48,229 bases of DNA from Psychrilyobacter piezotolerans (GTDB taxonomy: Bacteria; Fusobacteriota; Fusobacteriia; Fusobacteriales; Fusobacteriaceae), in assembly GCF_003391055.1 (NCBI RefSeq), contig NZ_QUAJ01000024.1:1-48229 (forward strand). Reading direction: 5' to 3'. The translations under genes were made by a program, and so were the position numbers. The stretch's first letter is position 1. Each line of letters opens with the position of its first letter. Positions 8,808 to 16,139 of this stretch are shown here, piece after piece. The notes beneath the pieces were generated by a model that worked only from the letters and a program-made list of their open reading frames with translations, searched no databases and was not told where the DNA came from.

Positions 8808-9518
8808 TTATCTCTTTATTTTTTCTTTAGAAAAAACAAGTAGATCTTCCGGTGTAGTTATCTTTATATTTTCATAACTTCCCGCCAGAACTCCTACACG
8901 TCCCCCCGCTTTTTCCACCAGGGAGGAATCGTCTGTCCCCAAAAACTTTTGTTTCCTGGCCGTTTTATAACTTCTGTGCAGAATTTCCCCTCTAAATACC
9001 TGAGGAGTCTGGGCCGCGAATAACTGGTCTCTTTTAGGAGTCTCTACTATCTCCCCTTTTGAATTTACTACCTTTATAGTATCTTTTATAGGTACTCCTA
9101 CAACTACCCCATCCAAATCAGTTTCCTTCATCAGTTTAGCATAAGACTCCTCTATATATCTATCCTCTATAAAGGGTCTTACCCCATCCTGAACTCCAAT
9201 TATACTTTCTTTTGGAATCTGCTTTAATGCATTATAGATCGAATCCTGCCTTTCCTTTCCGCCGCTGACCACGTCTATCACCTTGGTTATTTCAAAGGTT
9301 CTACACATCTTTTTCACTTCAGAGATATACTCTTTATTGGTAACAACTACAATTCCTGTCACCCTGTTATTTTTTTCAATCACTTCCAGAGTCTTTATAA
9401 ATATTGGTTTCCCCTCTACCTCTAAAAATTGCTTGGGGTAGTCGAGCTCCATCCTCTTCCCGACTCCTGCTGCTGCTACTATATAATAATAATCTATTTC
9501 AGCGTTACTACTGTGCAT
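8808..9518 (-). CDS. ispD: 2-C-methyl-D-erythritol 4-phosphate cytidylyltransferase
   Basis: Third step of the MEP isoprenoid pathway: joins CTP and methylerythritol phosphate. Family motifs are clear: AAAGVGKRM near residue 15, VSGGKERQDSIYNAL, DGVRPF, AAQTPQVF and GTDDSSLVE. The 236-aa length is normal. The start overlaps the end of mutS2 by 25 nt and follows GGTGG, so it is read with mutS2. The next pathway kinase, ispE, is also in this window (31485). Confidence 0.95.
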   Translation of the reverse strand: MHSSNAEIDYYYIVAAAGVGKRMELDYPKQFLEVEGKPIFIKTLEVIEKNNRVTGIVVVTNKEYISEVKKMCRTFEITKVIDVVSGGKERQDSIYNALKQIPKESIIGVQDGVRPFIEDRYIEESYAKLMKETDLDGVVVGVPIKDTIKVVNSKGEIVETPKRDQLFAAQTPQVFRGEILHRSYKTARKQKFLGTDDSSLVEKAGGRVGVLAGSYENIKITTPEDLLVFSKEKIKR

Positions 9519-11836
9519 CCCAATCCACCTTCATTCATATTTGCATCTCTAAAACTAGCTACATATCTGCATGTTTTAAGGTATTCCTGGATCCCCTTTC
9601 TCAGCTGCCCGGTTCCTTTTCCGTGAACTACCTGAATATCAGTATATCCGTTCAATGTAGCTCTATCCATATAGTTTTCCAATTCATTGATCGCCTCATC
9701 TACCATCTGGCCCCTCAGATCGATCTTGTAGGTAGTGCTGCTTCCTTTATGACTGTGGATCTTAGTGTATGTTTTTTTCTTCTCTTCCTTCATTATACCT
9801 ATATCTTCCAATGATACTACCATCTTTAGGATTCCTGCCTGTACCTGAGCCTGATCCTTGTTCATAAATAAACGCAGGATAATTGCATGCTGTTTTAAAC
9901 TCTTTACAAAGACCTTGTCTCCTACCCCATAAGATATCTTTCTGGCAACCTTTGGTTTCATCATTAATTTTCTCTTTTTTTCTTCTACCATGGAATTTCT
10001 AAGCATATTCAAACTTTTTTGAACATCCTTTACCTCATCTTTTTTGTTATCTTCCCTCTGAATTTTATCAACCAGAGCTTTGGCCTTGGCCTGCATATTC
10101 TTCATCATCTCTTCCGATTCTTTATATGCCTTTTCCAATATTTCTTCTTTTTCTTTTTCCAGTGTTCTTACTTTTTCAGCATAACTATCCTTTAGCTTTT
10201 CAGCTTCTAACTTTAATTTTTTTACCTCTTCATTGGATTTTTCCAATTCATCCGATTGTTCCTTTATGTTGGTTATCATTCCCTCTACTTTTTTATCCTC
10301 ATCACTGATATAACTTTTTGCTCTTTCAATTACTTCAGGGAGTATTCCCAGTCTTTTGGCAATGGTAAGAGCGTTACTTTCCCCTGGAATTCCCATGAGC
10401 AATCTATATGTAGGAGACAGTGTTTCAGAATCAAATTCCATAGATGCAGTTTCTATCCCATCCTCATTGTACCCATGAGCCTTTACCTCACTATAATGGG
10501 TAGATATCATAGATTTGCACTTTTTTTCCTTGAGATAGTCTATCACTGCCATGGCAAATGCCGATCCCTCTATGGGGTCTGTTCCTGAACCTAACTCATC
10601 TAACAATACTAAACTTGCCTTGGTTACTCCTATCAGGATAGTTTGAATATTTTTTAGATGTGCTGAAAAAGATGACAGGTTCTGTTCAATACTCTGTTCA
10701 TCACCTATGTCAGCATAGACACCACTAAAGTATCCAATATCTGTTTTATCACTGGCTGTAATTGGTATTCCGGATAATGTCATAACCGTCAGCAGTCCTG
10801 CTGTTTTTAAAGCTACTGTTTTACCTCCGGTATTCGGCCCGGTAATCAACAGACTGTTATAATTTTTTCCCAATTCAAAAGTTAAAGGTACAACTTCTCT
10901 GGGATTGATCAAGGGATGTCTTCCTTCTACGATGGAAATATATTCCCTCTGATTTAATCTGGGGATTATGCATTTATTCTCCAGCCCATAGCTGCACTTA
11001 GCATTTAAATAATCTAAATCTAAAAGAGCTTCTCCTACTTCCATTAACCCCACTAGATTATTTCTCAGATTATCGGTAAGTCTCAGAAGGATCTTTCTGA
11101 TCTCCTCTCTCTCCCTTACCTCTAATTCTCTCATCTTGTTATTCAACGAAACCACACTTATAGGCTCTATAAATACTGTCTGTCCGCTAGATGACCTGTC
11201 GTGCTCTATTCCCTTAATCTGCCCTTTAAAATCTGTTTTTACAGGTATTACACTTCTGCCGTCCCTTACTGTCACTATCTTTTCCTGGATAGCCTTGGCA
11301 TATGCAGGATTTGAAATAAGATCATCAAATTTTCTTTTGATATTATTTTGAATTAATTTTTTACTATATCTGATATCTCTCAGGTCAAGGGAGGCTGTAT
11401 CTTTTATCTCTTTCTGGTTGTCTATAACTGCCTCAATCAATTCCTCTATTCCTTTATATGTAGGTATATCCTTAAACCTCATATGCAGACCTCTGTATTT
11501 CCCCTCTAATTCCTGAAATTTAGTTTTTATCACTCTGAATACCCTTAAGTTTCTGGCAATATGATACAGATCCTCTACATCTAAATAAGTTCCTATCAGG
11601 CTGGTTTTCTTTAAATACATCACTATATTCTTTATCTCCGACAGTTCTATCCCGCCGTCATACTTCAGCATATCCATAAAGTCTTGTACATTTTCTAATT
11701 CTTTCTTTATACTATTTATATCTTTCATTGGGATAATCTCTAATATTTTCCCCTTAGTTTCATCCAAAATAGCATACTCACTTATGTTTTCTTTTACTTT
11801 ATCAAACTCCAATACGCTTAAACTGTGCTCATTCAT
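9494..11836 (-). CDS. mutS2: Endonuclease/ribosome-rescue ATPase MutS2
   Basis: MutS-family ATPase without the mismatch-recognition domain; homologues suppress recombination or split collided ribosomes. Core and clamp helices occupy residues 1-300. Walker A GPNTGGKT is near 330 and Walker B LVLLDELGSGTDP near 410. A charged coiled coil spans about 520-630, and a C-terminal Smr nuclease domain (KIDLRGQMVDEA, VHGKGTGQLR) spans about 705-780. The 780-aa length is typical. An extended -10 element at 11885-11893 lies about 50 nt upstream. It is first in the operon with ispD. Confidence 0.96.
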   Translation of the reverse strand: MNEHSLSVLEFDKVKENISEYAILDETKGKILEIIPMKDINSIKKELENVQDFMDMLKYDGGIELSEIKNIVMYLKKTSLIGTYLDVEDLYHIARNLRVFRVIKTKFQELEGKYRGLHMRFKDIPTYKGIEELIEAVIDNQKEIKDTASLDLRDIRYSKKLIQNNIKRKFDDLISNPAYAKAIQEKIVTVRDGRSVIPVKTDFKGQIKGIEHDRSSSGQTVFIEPISVVSLNNKMRELEVREREEIRKILLRLTDNLRNNLVGLMEVGEALLDLDYLNAKCSYGLENKCIIPRLNQREYISIVEGRHPLINPREVVPLTFELGKNYNSLLITGPNTGGKTVALKTAGLLTVMTLSGIPITASDKTDIGYFSGVYADIGDEQSIEQNLSSFSAHLKNIQTILIGVTKASLVLLDELGSGTDPIEGSAFAMAVIDYLKEKKCKSMISTHYSEVKAHGYNEDGIETASMEFDSETLSPTYRLLMGIPGESNALTIAKRLGILPEVIERAKSYISDEDKKVEGMITNIKEQSDELEKSNEEVKKLKLEAEKLKDSYAEKVRTLEKEKEEILEKAYKESEEMMKNMQAKAKALVDKIQREDNKKDEVKDVQKSLNMLRNSMVEEKKRKLMMKPKVARKISYGVGDKVFVKSLKQHAIILRLFMNKDQAQVQAGILKMVVSLEDIGIMKEEKKKTYTKIHSHKGSSTTYKIDLRGQMVDEAINELENYMDRATLNGYTDIQVVHGKGTGQLRKGIQEYLKTCRYVASFRDANMNEGGLGCTVVTLK

Positions 11837-11884
11837 TTTACGACCTCTTTATTATTCGACTTTTATCTATAATTTATACATTCT

Positions 11885-11893
11885 ATTATATCA
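11885..11893 (-). promoter_or_regulatory. Extended -10 promoter element for mutS2
   Basis: On the minus strand TGA-TATAAT forms a full extended -10. The -35 region is only an A/T tract, so this rests on the -10 alone. Confidence 0.55.
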
Positions 11894-11943
11894 TAAGAGT
11901 TTTTTTTTTTACAGGAAACTATATCTTTATTGTAGAAAAACCC

Positions 11944-11972
11944 TTGCTTTTTTACTTTCTTTATGCTAAAAT
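11944..11972 (+). promoter_or_regulatory. Promoter of rpmB
   Basis: TTGCTT, 17-nt spacer, TAAAAT, about 35 nt before the gene and followed by TAGGAGG as ribosome site. Confidence 0.6.
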
Positions 11973-12009
11973 TTAAGCCGATGTTTTAATAAATAGGAGG
12001 TGCAATATA

Positions 12010-12267
12010 ATGAAAAGATGTGAAATCACTGGTAAAGGAATTACTTTCGGACACAGTATCTCTCATGCTCATAACATGAACAAGAGAATATGGAAGCCAA
12101 ACTTACAAACAGTTAAAGTTGAAATCAACGGTCAATTAACTAAAGTAAAAGTTTGTGTTAAAATGTTAAGATCTTTAAAAGCTGCAGATTCAGTTGAAGT
12201 TGCTAGAATTTTAAAGAAAAATGCTGCTACTTTAAGCCCTAGAATCACTAAGGTTTTAAGCAAGTAA
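12010..12267 (+). CDS. rpmB: 50S ribosomal protein L28
   Basis: Small basic ribosomal protein of the large subunit. It begins MKRCEITGKGITFGHSIS, the hallmark L28 start, and contains SHAHNMNKRIWKPNLQ. The 85-aa length is a little longer than many L28 proteins because of its C-terminal helix. It follows a strong AGGAGG and is a single-gene unit between its own promoter and a strong terminator. It points rightward inside an otherwise leftward half of the window. Confidence 0.96.
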   Translation: MKRCEITGKGITFGHSISHAHNMNKRIWKPNLQTVKVEINGQLTKVKVCVKMLRSLKAADSVEVARILKKNAATLSPRITKVLSK

Positions 12268-12275
12268 TAGCAATA

Positions 12276-12310
12276 AAAAAAAGACAGCCATTAAGGATCT
12301 GTCTTTTTTT
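12276..12310 (+). terminator. Intrinsic terminator of rpmB
   Basis: Poly-A then GACAG pairing with CTGTC followed by seven T, just after the stop codon. The A and T runs make it usable on both strands. Confidence 0.9.
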
Positions 12311-12330
12311 ATTTCCCGTAAATAAATATT

Positions 12331-12359
12331 TTGTATATTTCCACCTATCTTGATAGAAT
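12331..12359 (+). promoter_or_regulatory. Promoter of the DUF2721 pair
   Basis: TTGTAT, 17-nt spacer, then TGA-TAGAAT (extended -10), 54 nt before the first gene of the pair. Confidence 0.6.
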
Positions 12360-12412
12360 AGATCATAACTTAACAATAGATGGATAATCAATAATAATAA
12401 GGAGGGTTTCCT

Positions 12413-12802
12413 ATGAACTATGTCATTCCGGCACTGTTATTTTCAGGAATTTCCATGTTTTTTAATGGGTATACCATTAGATATTTAAATTTATCCAGGT
12501 TAATCAGAGATTTTCATAGCCGCCCGGATAAAGATTGTAATCTCAAAGCCCAGATAGAAATTTTTAGATTACGGGTAAAATATATTAAGTGGATACAATT
12601 ATTTTCTGTATTTTCCCTGCTTTTAGCCACTTTGTCTGTATTCACTATTTTTTTTGAATATATTCAGACTGGATGGATTTTATTTGCATTTTCCATCATC
12701 AGTTTTTTAATATCTCTCATTATTTCTGCCCTGGAAATTAAAATTTCTACAACAGCTTTAAATATTTCCACAAAAAACGGAGGCGATCCAAGATGCAGTT
12801 AA
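12413..12802 (+). CDS. DUF2721 membrane protein, first of a tandem pair
   Basis: Small membrane protein of the DUF2721 type; no function is established that I know of. The 129 aa hold an N-terminal helix (about 5-20), a conserved basic region (LSRLIRDFHSR, then FRLRVKYIKWIQ) and two further membrane helices (about 60-80 and 88-108). It is a paralogue of the next gene, with the same layout. Strong AAGGAGGG ribosome site. Its last 10 nt overlap the start of the partner, so the two are likely made together, perhaps as a heteromer. Confidence 0.75.
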   Translation: MNYVIPALLFSGISMFFNGYTIRYLNLSRLIRDFHSRPDKDCNLKAQIEIFRLRVKYIKWIQLFSVFSLLLATLSVFTIFFEYIQTGWILFAFSIISFLISLIISALEIKISTTALNISTKNGGDPRCS

Positions 12803-13209
12803 CACTTACAACCCCGGCACTAATTTTTTCTACTATCTCACTTTTACTTTTGGCATATACCAGCAGATTTTTGGCCTTAGCTAACCTTATCAGGTCGCTG
12901 CACAGTCAGGCTTCTCAAGAGATAAATAGAGTTGATATCCTCATGCCCCAGATAGAAAATTTAAGATTGAGGGTAAAAATTATAAAAAATATGCAGTTAA
13001 TAGCAATTATTTCCCTGTTTTTCTGTGTTTTTTCCATGTTTTTAATATTTTTACAGCAGATGATCTTGGCAGAATTTGCCTTTGCGGTCAGTCTGATCTT
13101 ACTCATGATCTCACTGTCCCTTTCTGCTATAGAGATCAATATATCGGTAAAAGCACTGAATATAGAGTTGAGCCAGTGTGTAGGAGATCGGTGTAAATTA
13201 GTTAAATAA
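12793..13209 (+). CDS. DUF2721 membrane protein, second of a tandem pair
   Basis: 138-aa DUF2721 protein and the closer match to the family pattern: TTPALIFSTISLLLLAYTSR, then FLALANLIRSLHSQ, then an IENLRLRVKIIKNMQ motif and two C-terminal membrane helices (about 65-87, 92-112). Its start codon lies inside the preceding gene, with GGAGGC about 10 nt ahead. Function unknown. Duplication of the gene in tandem is the main feature of interest. Confidence 0.78.
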   Translation: MQLTLTTPALIFSTISLLLLAYTSRFLALANLIRSLHSQASQEINRVDILMPQIENLRLRVKIIKNMQLIAIISLFFCVFSMFLIFLQQMILAEFAFAVSLILLMISLSLSAIEINISVKALNIELSQCVGDRCKLVK

Positions 13210-13235
13210 AAAAAGTGGCAGAAATCTCTGCCCAC
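13208..13235 (-). terminator. Terminator facing leftward after the regulator/tiny-ORF region
   Basis: GTGGCAGA pairs with TCTGCC(C)AC with one bulged base. On the minus strand it is followed by seven U. It is some 410 nt beyond the regulator stop codon, implying a transcript that covers the otherwise gene-poor 13236-13645. Confidence 0.6.
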
Positions 13236-13452
13236 CCTGAAGGTTCAAAATTATTTACAACTGCCTATTTTTTTAAAATAGAAGTGCAATATCATAGTGA
13301 TTTTAGGATTAATTTATCTTCTTGTGCGACTAACGACAGGGGTTTAGGTATCTCTAAAAAAATATCACATATTATATTAAATACTGTAATTTATTTTTTT
13401 TCATTTATTAATAAGTTTTTTAATTTTTAATACCTCTAATTTTGTTTCTAAG

Positions 13453-13487
13453 AGTCTTCAGACTTTAATTATGTTAGACCCTAACAT
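13453..13487. other. Two perfect short inverted repeats in the gene-poor interval
   Basis: AGTCT-TC-AGACT (13453-13464) and ATGTTAG-ACC-CTAACAT (13471-13487) sit side by side in the 436-nt interval between the DUF2721 pair and the HTH-TPR gene. They may be operator or RNA-structure elements. Apart from a tiny ORF at 13518-13562 I see no gene in 13236-13645. Confidence 0.4.
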
Positions 13488-13517
13488 AAAATTGATTAGT
13501 TATCTCCTGATGTTTTT

Positions 13518-13562
13518 TTAATTTTTCATCATATATCCTCTGAAATATGAAAAAAAAGCCAT
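13518..13562 (-). CDS. Putative 14-residue peptide downstream of the HTH-TPR regulator
   Basis: A perfect AAAGGAGGT ribosome site precedes ATG by 6 nt; the frame reads MAFFSYFRGYMMKN and stops. An eight-base homopolymer lies at codons 2-5. Losing one base there would instead give a 29-aa frame. It is on the same strand as, and 83 nt downstream of, the regulator gene, and lies before the terminator at 13208-13235. Peptides placed like this are signals in RRNPP systems, but this one lacks a secretion signal and the call is tentative. Confidence 0.35.
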   Translation of the reverse strand: MAFFSYFRGYMMKN

Positions 13563-13645
13563 TGAATACCTCCTTTAAATTTATAATGGTATTTTTTGAA
13601 TAAGAAGATTAGCCTCATATTCTAAAGAATTATTTATATAAAATT

Positions 13646-14788
13646 TTAATATATGTGCAAAAAATCGTAACAAATCATTTTTTTCGGTATTTTACAAATT
13701 ATTTTTATTAATTCTTGCTGTTTTAATGGTTGATTCCCATAAAGTAAAGCAAGTTGTTTAATAGAATCTAAATATTTAATCGGGTTAAAGTGATAATGGT
13801 TAAGATCTATGGGAAATGAAATTTCCTTTTCAAATGCATCTATAGCTTTCGTTTTTTCTCCTAAATATAAATAAGTTAATCCTATATTCCGATAAGTTTG
13901 ATACAATATTTCACTTTTTAACTCTTTAAGTATATTTTCAAGTTTATTAATAGTAACCTTTATCAGCATTTCATTTTTCATTCTTTTAGCACAGGAAATG
14001 ATATTAGTATAACAAATTTCTAACTCATGATAATTTACCGGGTCACTTACACTTTTTTTAAAGTATTCAATGGCTTTTTCATATTCATCTAGATTTTGAT
14101 AACAAATTCCCAGATTATTGTAAGAACGGTAGTAGTCTTTTGTAATCTCCTGCATATTAATAACAATTTCAAAACACGAAATAGCCTTCTTCCATTTTTG
14201 AGTTTCAAAGAGGTTCACTCCGGTATTATAAACTAAGATAGCTTTTGTTTTATATGGAGCTGTATCTATCTTTTTTTTATATCTCAGGTATATATCATAG
14301 GTAAGTTCAATTTTTTCCAATCTGATAATCTCAATTAAGACGGAGTAGAAAAGAGCGGAGCAAGAAAAATTATTTAACAGATCATAATAGCCCTTTAAAG
14401 CTTCTTCTTCCCTGCCTGTCTTTTGCTTATGCTTGGCTATAATATATCGGTATTTACAGCTGTGAACTTCTTTGTCCCGTTCAAAATTCTCAATTTCTTC
14501 TTGTTTTTCCTTGGAATAAATACTTTTATTTATAAGGCTTTCATTGACTAATTGATCCAGTTCCTGTTGGGGAGTAATATATAAATCTTCTATGGTAATA
14601 ACCTTATCTATATTTTTTTCCTGAAAAATTTCATTAAAAGAATCAACCAATAAAGGGATATGTTTTTCTTTAAGAGCATTATGTCCTTTTTTTATTTTAG
14701 TAAGATAAGTAGCGCTAATCCCTTTACACCCTAGTTCTTTTAAAGTTATTTTGTGTATTTTAGCTATTTCAAATATTTTGTTTTCCAT
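13646..14788 (-). CDS. HTH-TPR transcriptional regulator (RRNPP-like)
   Basis: 380 aa. The N-terminal 55 residues look like a small helix-turn-helix (ITLKELGCKGISATYLTKIK). The remainder consists of TPR-type helical pairs, clearest at about 220-250 (YNNLGICYQNLDEYEKAIEYFKKS) and 305-330 (YRNIGLTYLYLGEKTKAIDAFEKE). This is the layout of peptide-sensing regulators such as Rgg, PlcR and NprR, though I cannot assign a subfamily. Strong AGGAGG ribosome site and a TATAAT at 14812-14817. It stands alone in a gene-poor, accessory-looking region beside candidate tiny ORFs. Confidence 0.75.
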   Translation of the reverse strand: MENKIFEIAKIHKITLKELGCKGISATYLTKIKKGHNALKEKHIPLLVDSFNEIFQEKNIDKVITIEDLYITPQQELDQLVNESLINKSIYSKEKQEEIENFERDKEVHSCKYRYIIAKHKQKTGREEEALKGYYDLLNNFSCSALFYSVLIEIIRLEKIELTYDIYLRYKKKIDTAPYKTKAILVYNTGVNLFETQKWKKAISCFEIVINMQEITKDYYRSYNNLGICYQNLDEYEKAIEYFKKSVSDPVNYHELEICYTNIISCAKRMKNEMLIKVTINKLENILKELKSEILYQTYRNIGLTYLYLGEKTKAIDAFEKEISFPIDLNHYHFNPIKYLDSIKQLALLYGNQPLKQQELIKIICKIPKKMICYDFLHIY

Positions 14789-14811
14789 ATGACCTCCTGA
14801 AATGTAATCAC

Positions 14812-14817
14812 ATTATA
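14812..14817 (-). promoter_or_regulatory. -10 element for the HTH-TPR gene
   Basis: TATAAT on the minus strand. It overlaps an AATGT-AATC-ACATT inverted repeat (starting at 14801) that could be an autoregulatory site. No good -35 is visible. Confidence 0.45.
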
Positions 14818-14864
14818 TAACTAATGTTCATTTTTTTCTACCGAAATTCAATTTATGGTAAAAA

Positions 14865-14933
14865 ATGAATAAAGGAACACTTAAAATTCAGTTTTTATGT
14901 TTTTTTATAAAAAATTTGGGAAATCAATTTTAA
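14865..14933 (+). CDS. Possible 22-residue hydrophobic peptide, divergent from the regulator
   Basis: An ATG frame of 22 codons with a Lys-containing start and a hydrophobic core (FLCFFI, residues 10-15). It lies between the regulator promoter and the terminator at 14972-15014. There is no convincing ribosome site, so it may be chance; it is listed because of its place next to an RRNPP-like regulator. Confidence 0.2.
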   Translation: MNKGTLKIQFLCFFIKNLGNQF

Positions 14934-14971
14934 TAATATAATATAGTAACACTCAGGAGAGAGTTAAGAAT

Positions 14972-15014
14972 AAATAAGAAAAAAGAGAGCTCATAGCTCT
15001 CTTTTTTCTTATTT
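14972..15014. terminator. Strong bidirectional terminator
   Basis: A perfect 20-bp stem with a 3-nt loop (core AAGAAAAAAGAGAGCT and its complement), with A and T runs on both sides. It can end the small leftward gene at 15058. It also implies a short rightward transcript starting after the regulator promoter region. Confidence 0.85.
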
Positions 15015-15057
15015 TTTGATTGTTTTACTATTTATATTATAAAAAAATTATCAAATG

Positions 15058-15255
15058 TCATTCTTCCAATGAATCCTCCAAAATATTGATCTCTCCTAAT
15101 TGTATTTTTTTCAATAACTTTTTCAGCAGCTCATTATATTCAATTATATTAAGGGAATCTATTTTAAGCTTATTACTGCTCATCTCAACCTCTACCAATG
15201 TCCTGATTAATTTTACCTCTGTCAGATCTACCTTTAAATTTGCTGTATATTCCAT
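15058..15255 (-). CDS. Small acidic protein of unknown function
   Basis: I do not recognise this 65-aa protein (MEYTANLKVDLTEVKLIR...). It is soluble and helical-looking, with a Leu/Lys-rich C-terminal half and an acidic tail (LEDSLEE). The frame is open from a GTG at 15264, but the ATG at 15255 has GAGG 8 nt upstream and is preferred. It is a single gene ended by the bidirectional terminator. Confidence 0.6.
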   Translation of the reverse strand: MEYTANLKVDLTEVKLIRTLVEVEMSSNKLKIDSLNIIEYNELLKKLLKKIQLGEINILEDSLEE

Positions 15256-15360
15256 ATTCATCACCTCAATTTAGTTTTCATAGGTAATATACATAAACTA
15301 ATAGGGTTTTCCTTTAGGAATTTATGAGTTAACCTAATATTAATATTAATATTGATAAGA

Positions 15361-15427
15361 TTTTTCAAATTCAATTAATTCAATATAATCTCTATAAATT
15401 ATACAGTAATATACAGTAGATCCTGCT
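15361..15427 (-). pseudogene. Degenerate repeat, copy 1 (C-terminal gene remnant)
   Basis: About 65 bp closely matching 18525-18587. On the minus strand both read through to a common C-terminal peptide, CIIYRDYIEL.EFEK, then a stop, with no intact gene upstream. The copies differ in their last residues and upstream parts. This looks like the tail of a decayed small protein gene or a dispersed element. The rest of 15265-15523 shows only the palindrome at 15473-15505. Confidence 0.5.
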
Positions 15428-15472
15428 GCTGCCTTTTTTATTGTGTCATAAATACCTTAAATCAACAATCTT

Positions 15473-15505
15473 CCCCCTTCTTCAAATATATTTGAAGAGT
15501 GGGGG
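15473..15505 (-). terminator. Long hairpin after the HdeD-like gene
   Basis: CCCCC/GGGGG closes an 18-bp perfect palindrome CTTCAAATATATTTGAAG (15480-15497). No strong U run follows, so termination is likely but not certain. Confidence 0.6.
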
Positions 15506-15523
15506 TACTATCTACGATATACA

Positions 15524-16057
15524 TTACTCCTTATACAGTTTATTCATCCCCATTGTTATAATAAATAGGTCAACCCCACTAAATATTATAAACCAAGCTA
15601 TGGCAAGAACTATTAGTTCAGTTGAAAACATAGGGATTCCTACAAATAACATTCCAAATAGTATACTTACAACTGCCGTCGACATATGAGGTGTCTTAAG
15701 TTCGTCTTTTTTACCAAATGAGTTAAAGATAATAAACAGACCTCTGATTAAAAGTAATATACCAATATAAACAATTAAATATACCTCTGAAAGAATCGGT
15801 GATATGAAAATTGAGAAGGAAAGAATAATCTCTATAATTCCTAAAAACAGACTCATCCCCCAATGATATGCTGGATTATTCAAATTTTTTATCCCATCTA
15901 TAAAATTAATAACCCCACTTAATAAAAAGAAGGCTCCTAAAATATAGATTAAATATACTGAAAATACCACTGGATAGATAACCCCTGATATCCCTGTAAT
16001 AATATAGAGAACCGCCAATAAATAGAGACTAATACCTGCCTTTGTTTCTTTGTTCAT
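15524..16057 (-). CDS. HdeD/DUF308 family membrane protein
   Basis: 177-aa membrane protein of the HdeD (DUF308) type with six hydrophobic helices in three repeated pairs and short loops (LYIITGISGVIYPVV; GVINFIDGI; LLLIRGLFIIF). In enterobacteria HdeD is linked to acid resistance, but the wider family is uncharacterised. Good AGGAGG ribosome site. It stands 83 nt after the MprF-like gene on the same strand, so it may share a transcript with it. Confidence 0.78.
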   Translation of the reverse strand: MNKETKAGISLYLLAVLYIITGISGVIYPVVFSVYLIYILGAFFLLSGVINFIDGIKNLNNPAYHWGMSLFLGIIEIILSFSIFISPILSEVYLIVYIGILLLIRGLFIIFNSFGKKDELKTPHMSTAVVSILFGMLFVGIPMFSTELIVLAIAWFIIFSGVDLFIITMGMNKLYKE

Positions 16058-16139
16058 AATAATCTACCTCCTAAATTAATTTTATAAAACTATACTATAT
16101 GGTGGGTCATACTTTATTAATTTATCAATCATTATAAAA

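Noticed and set aside
12376-12401. Iteron-like CAATAATAA before the DUF2721 pair
   Set aside because: Only the AT-rich right half matches, which is expected by chance in AT-rich DNA.
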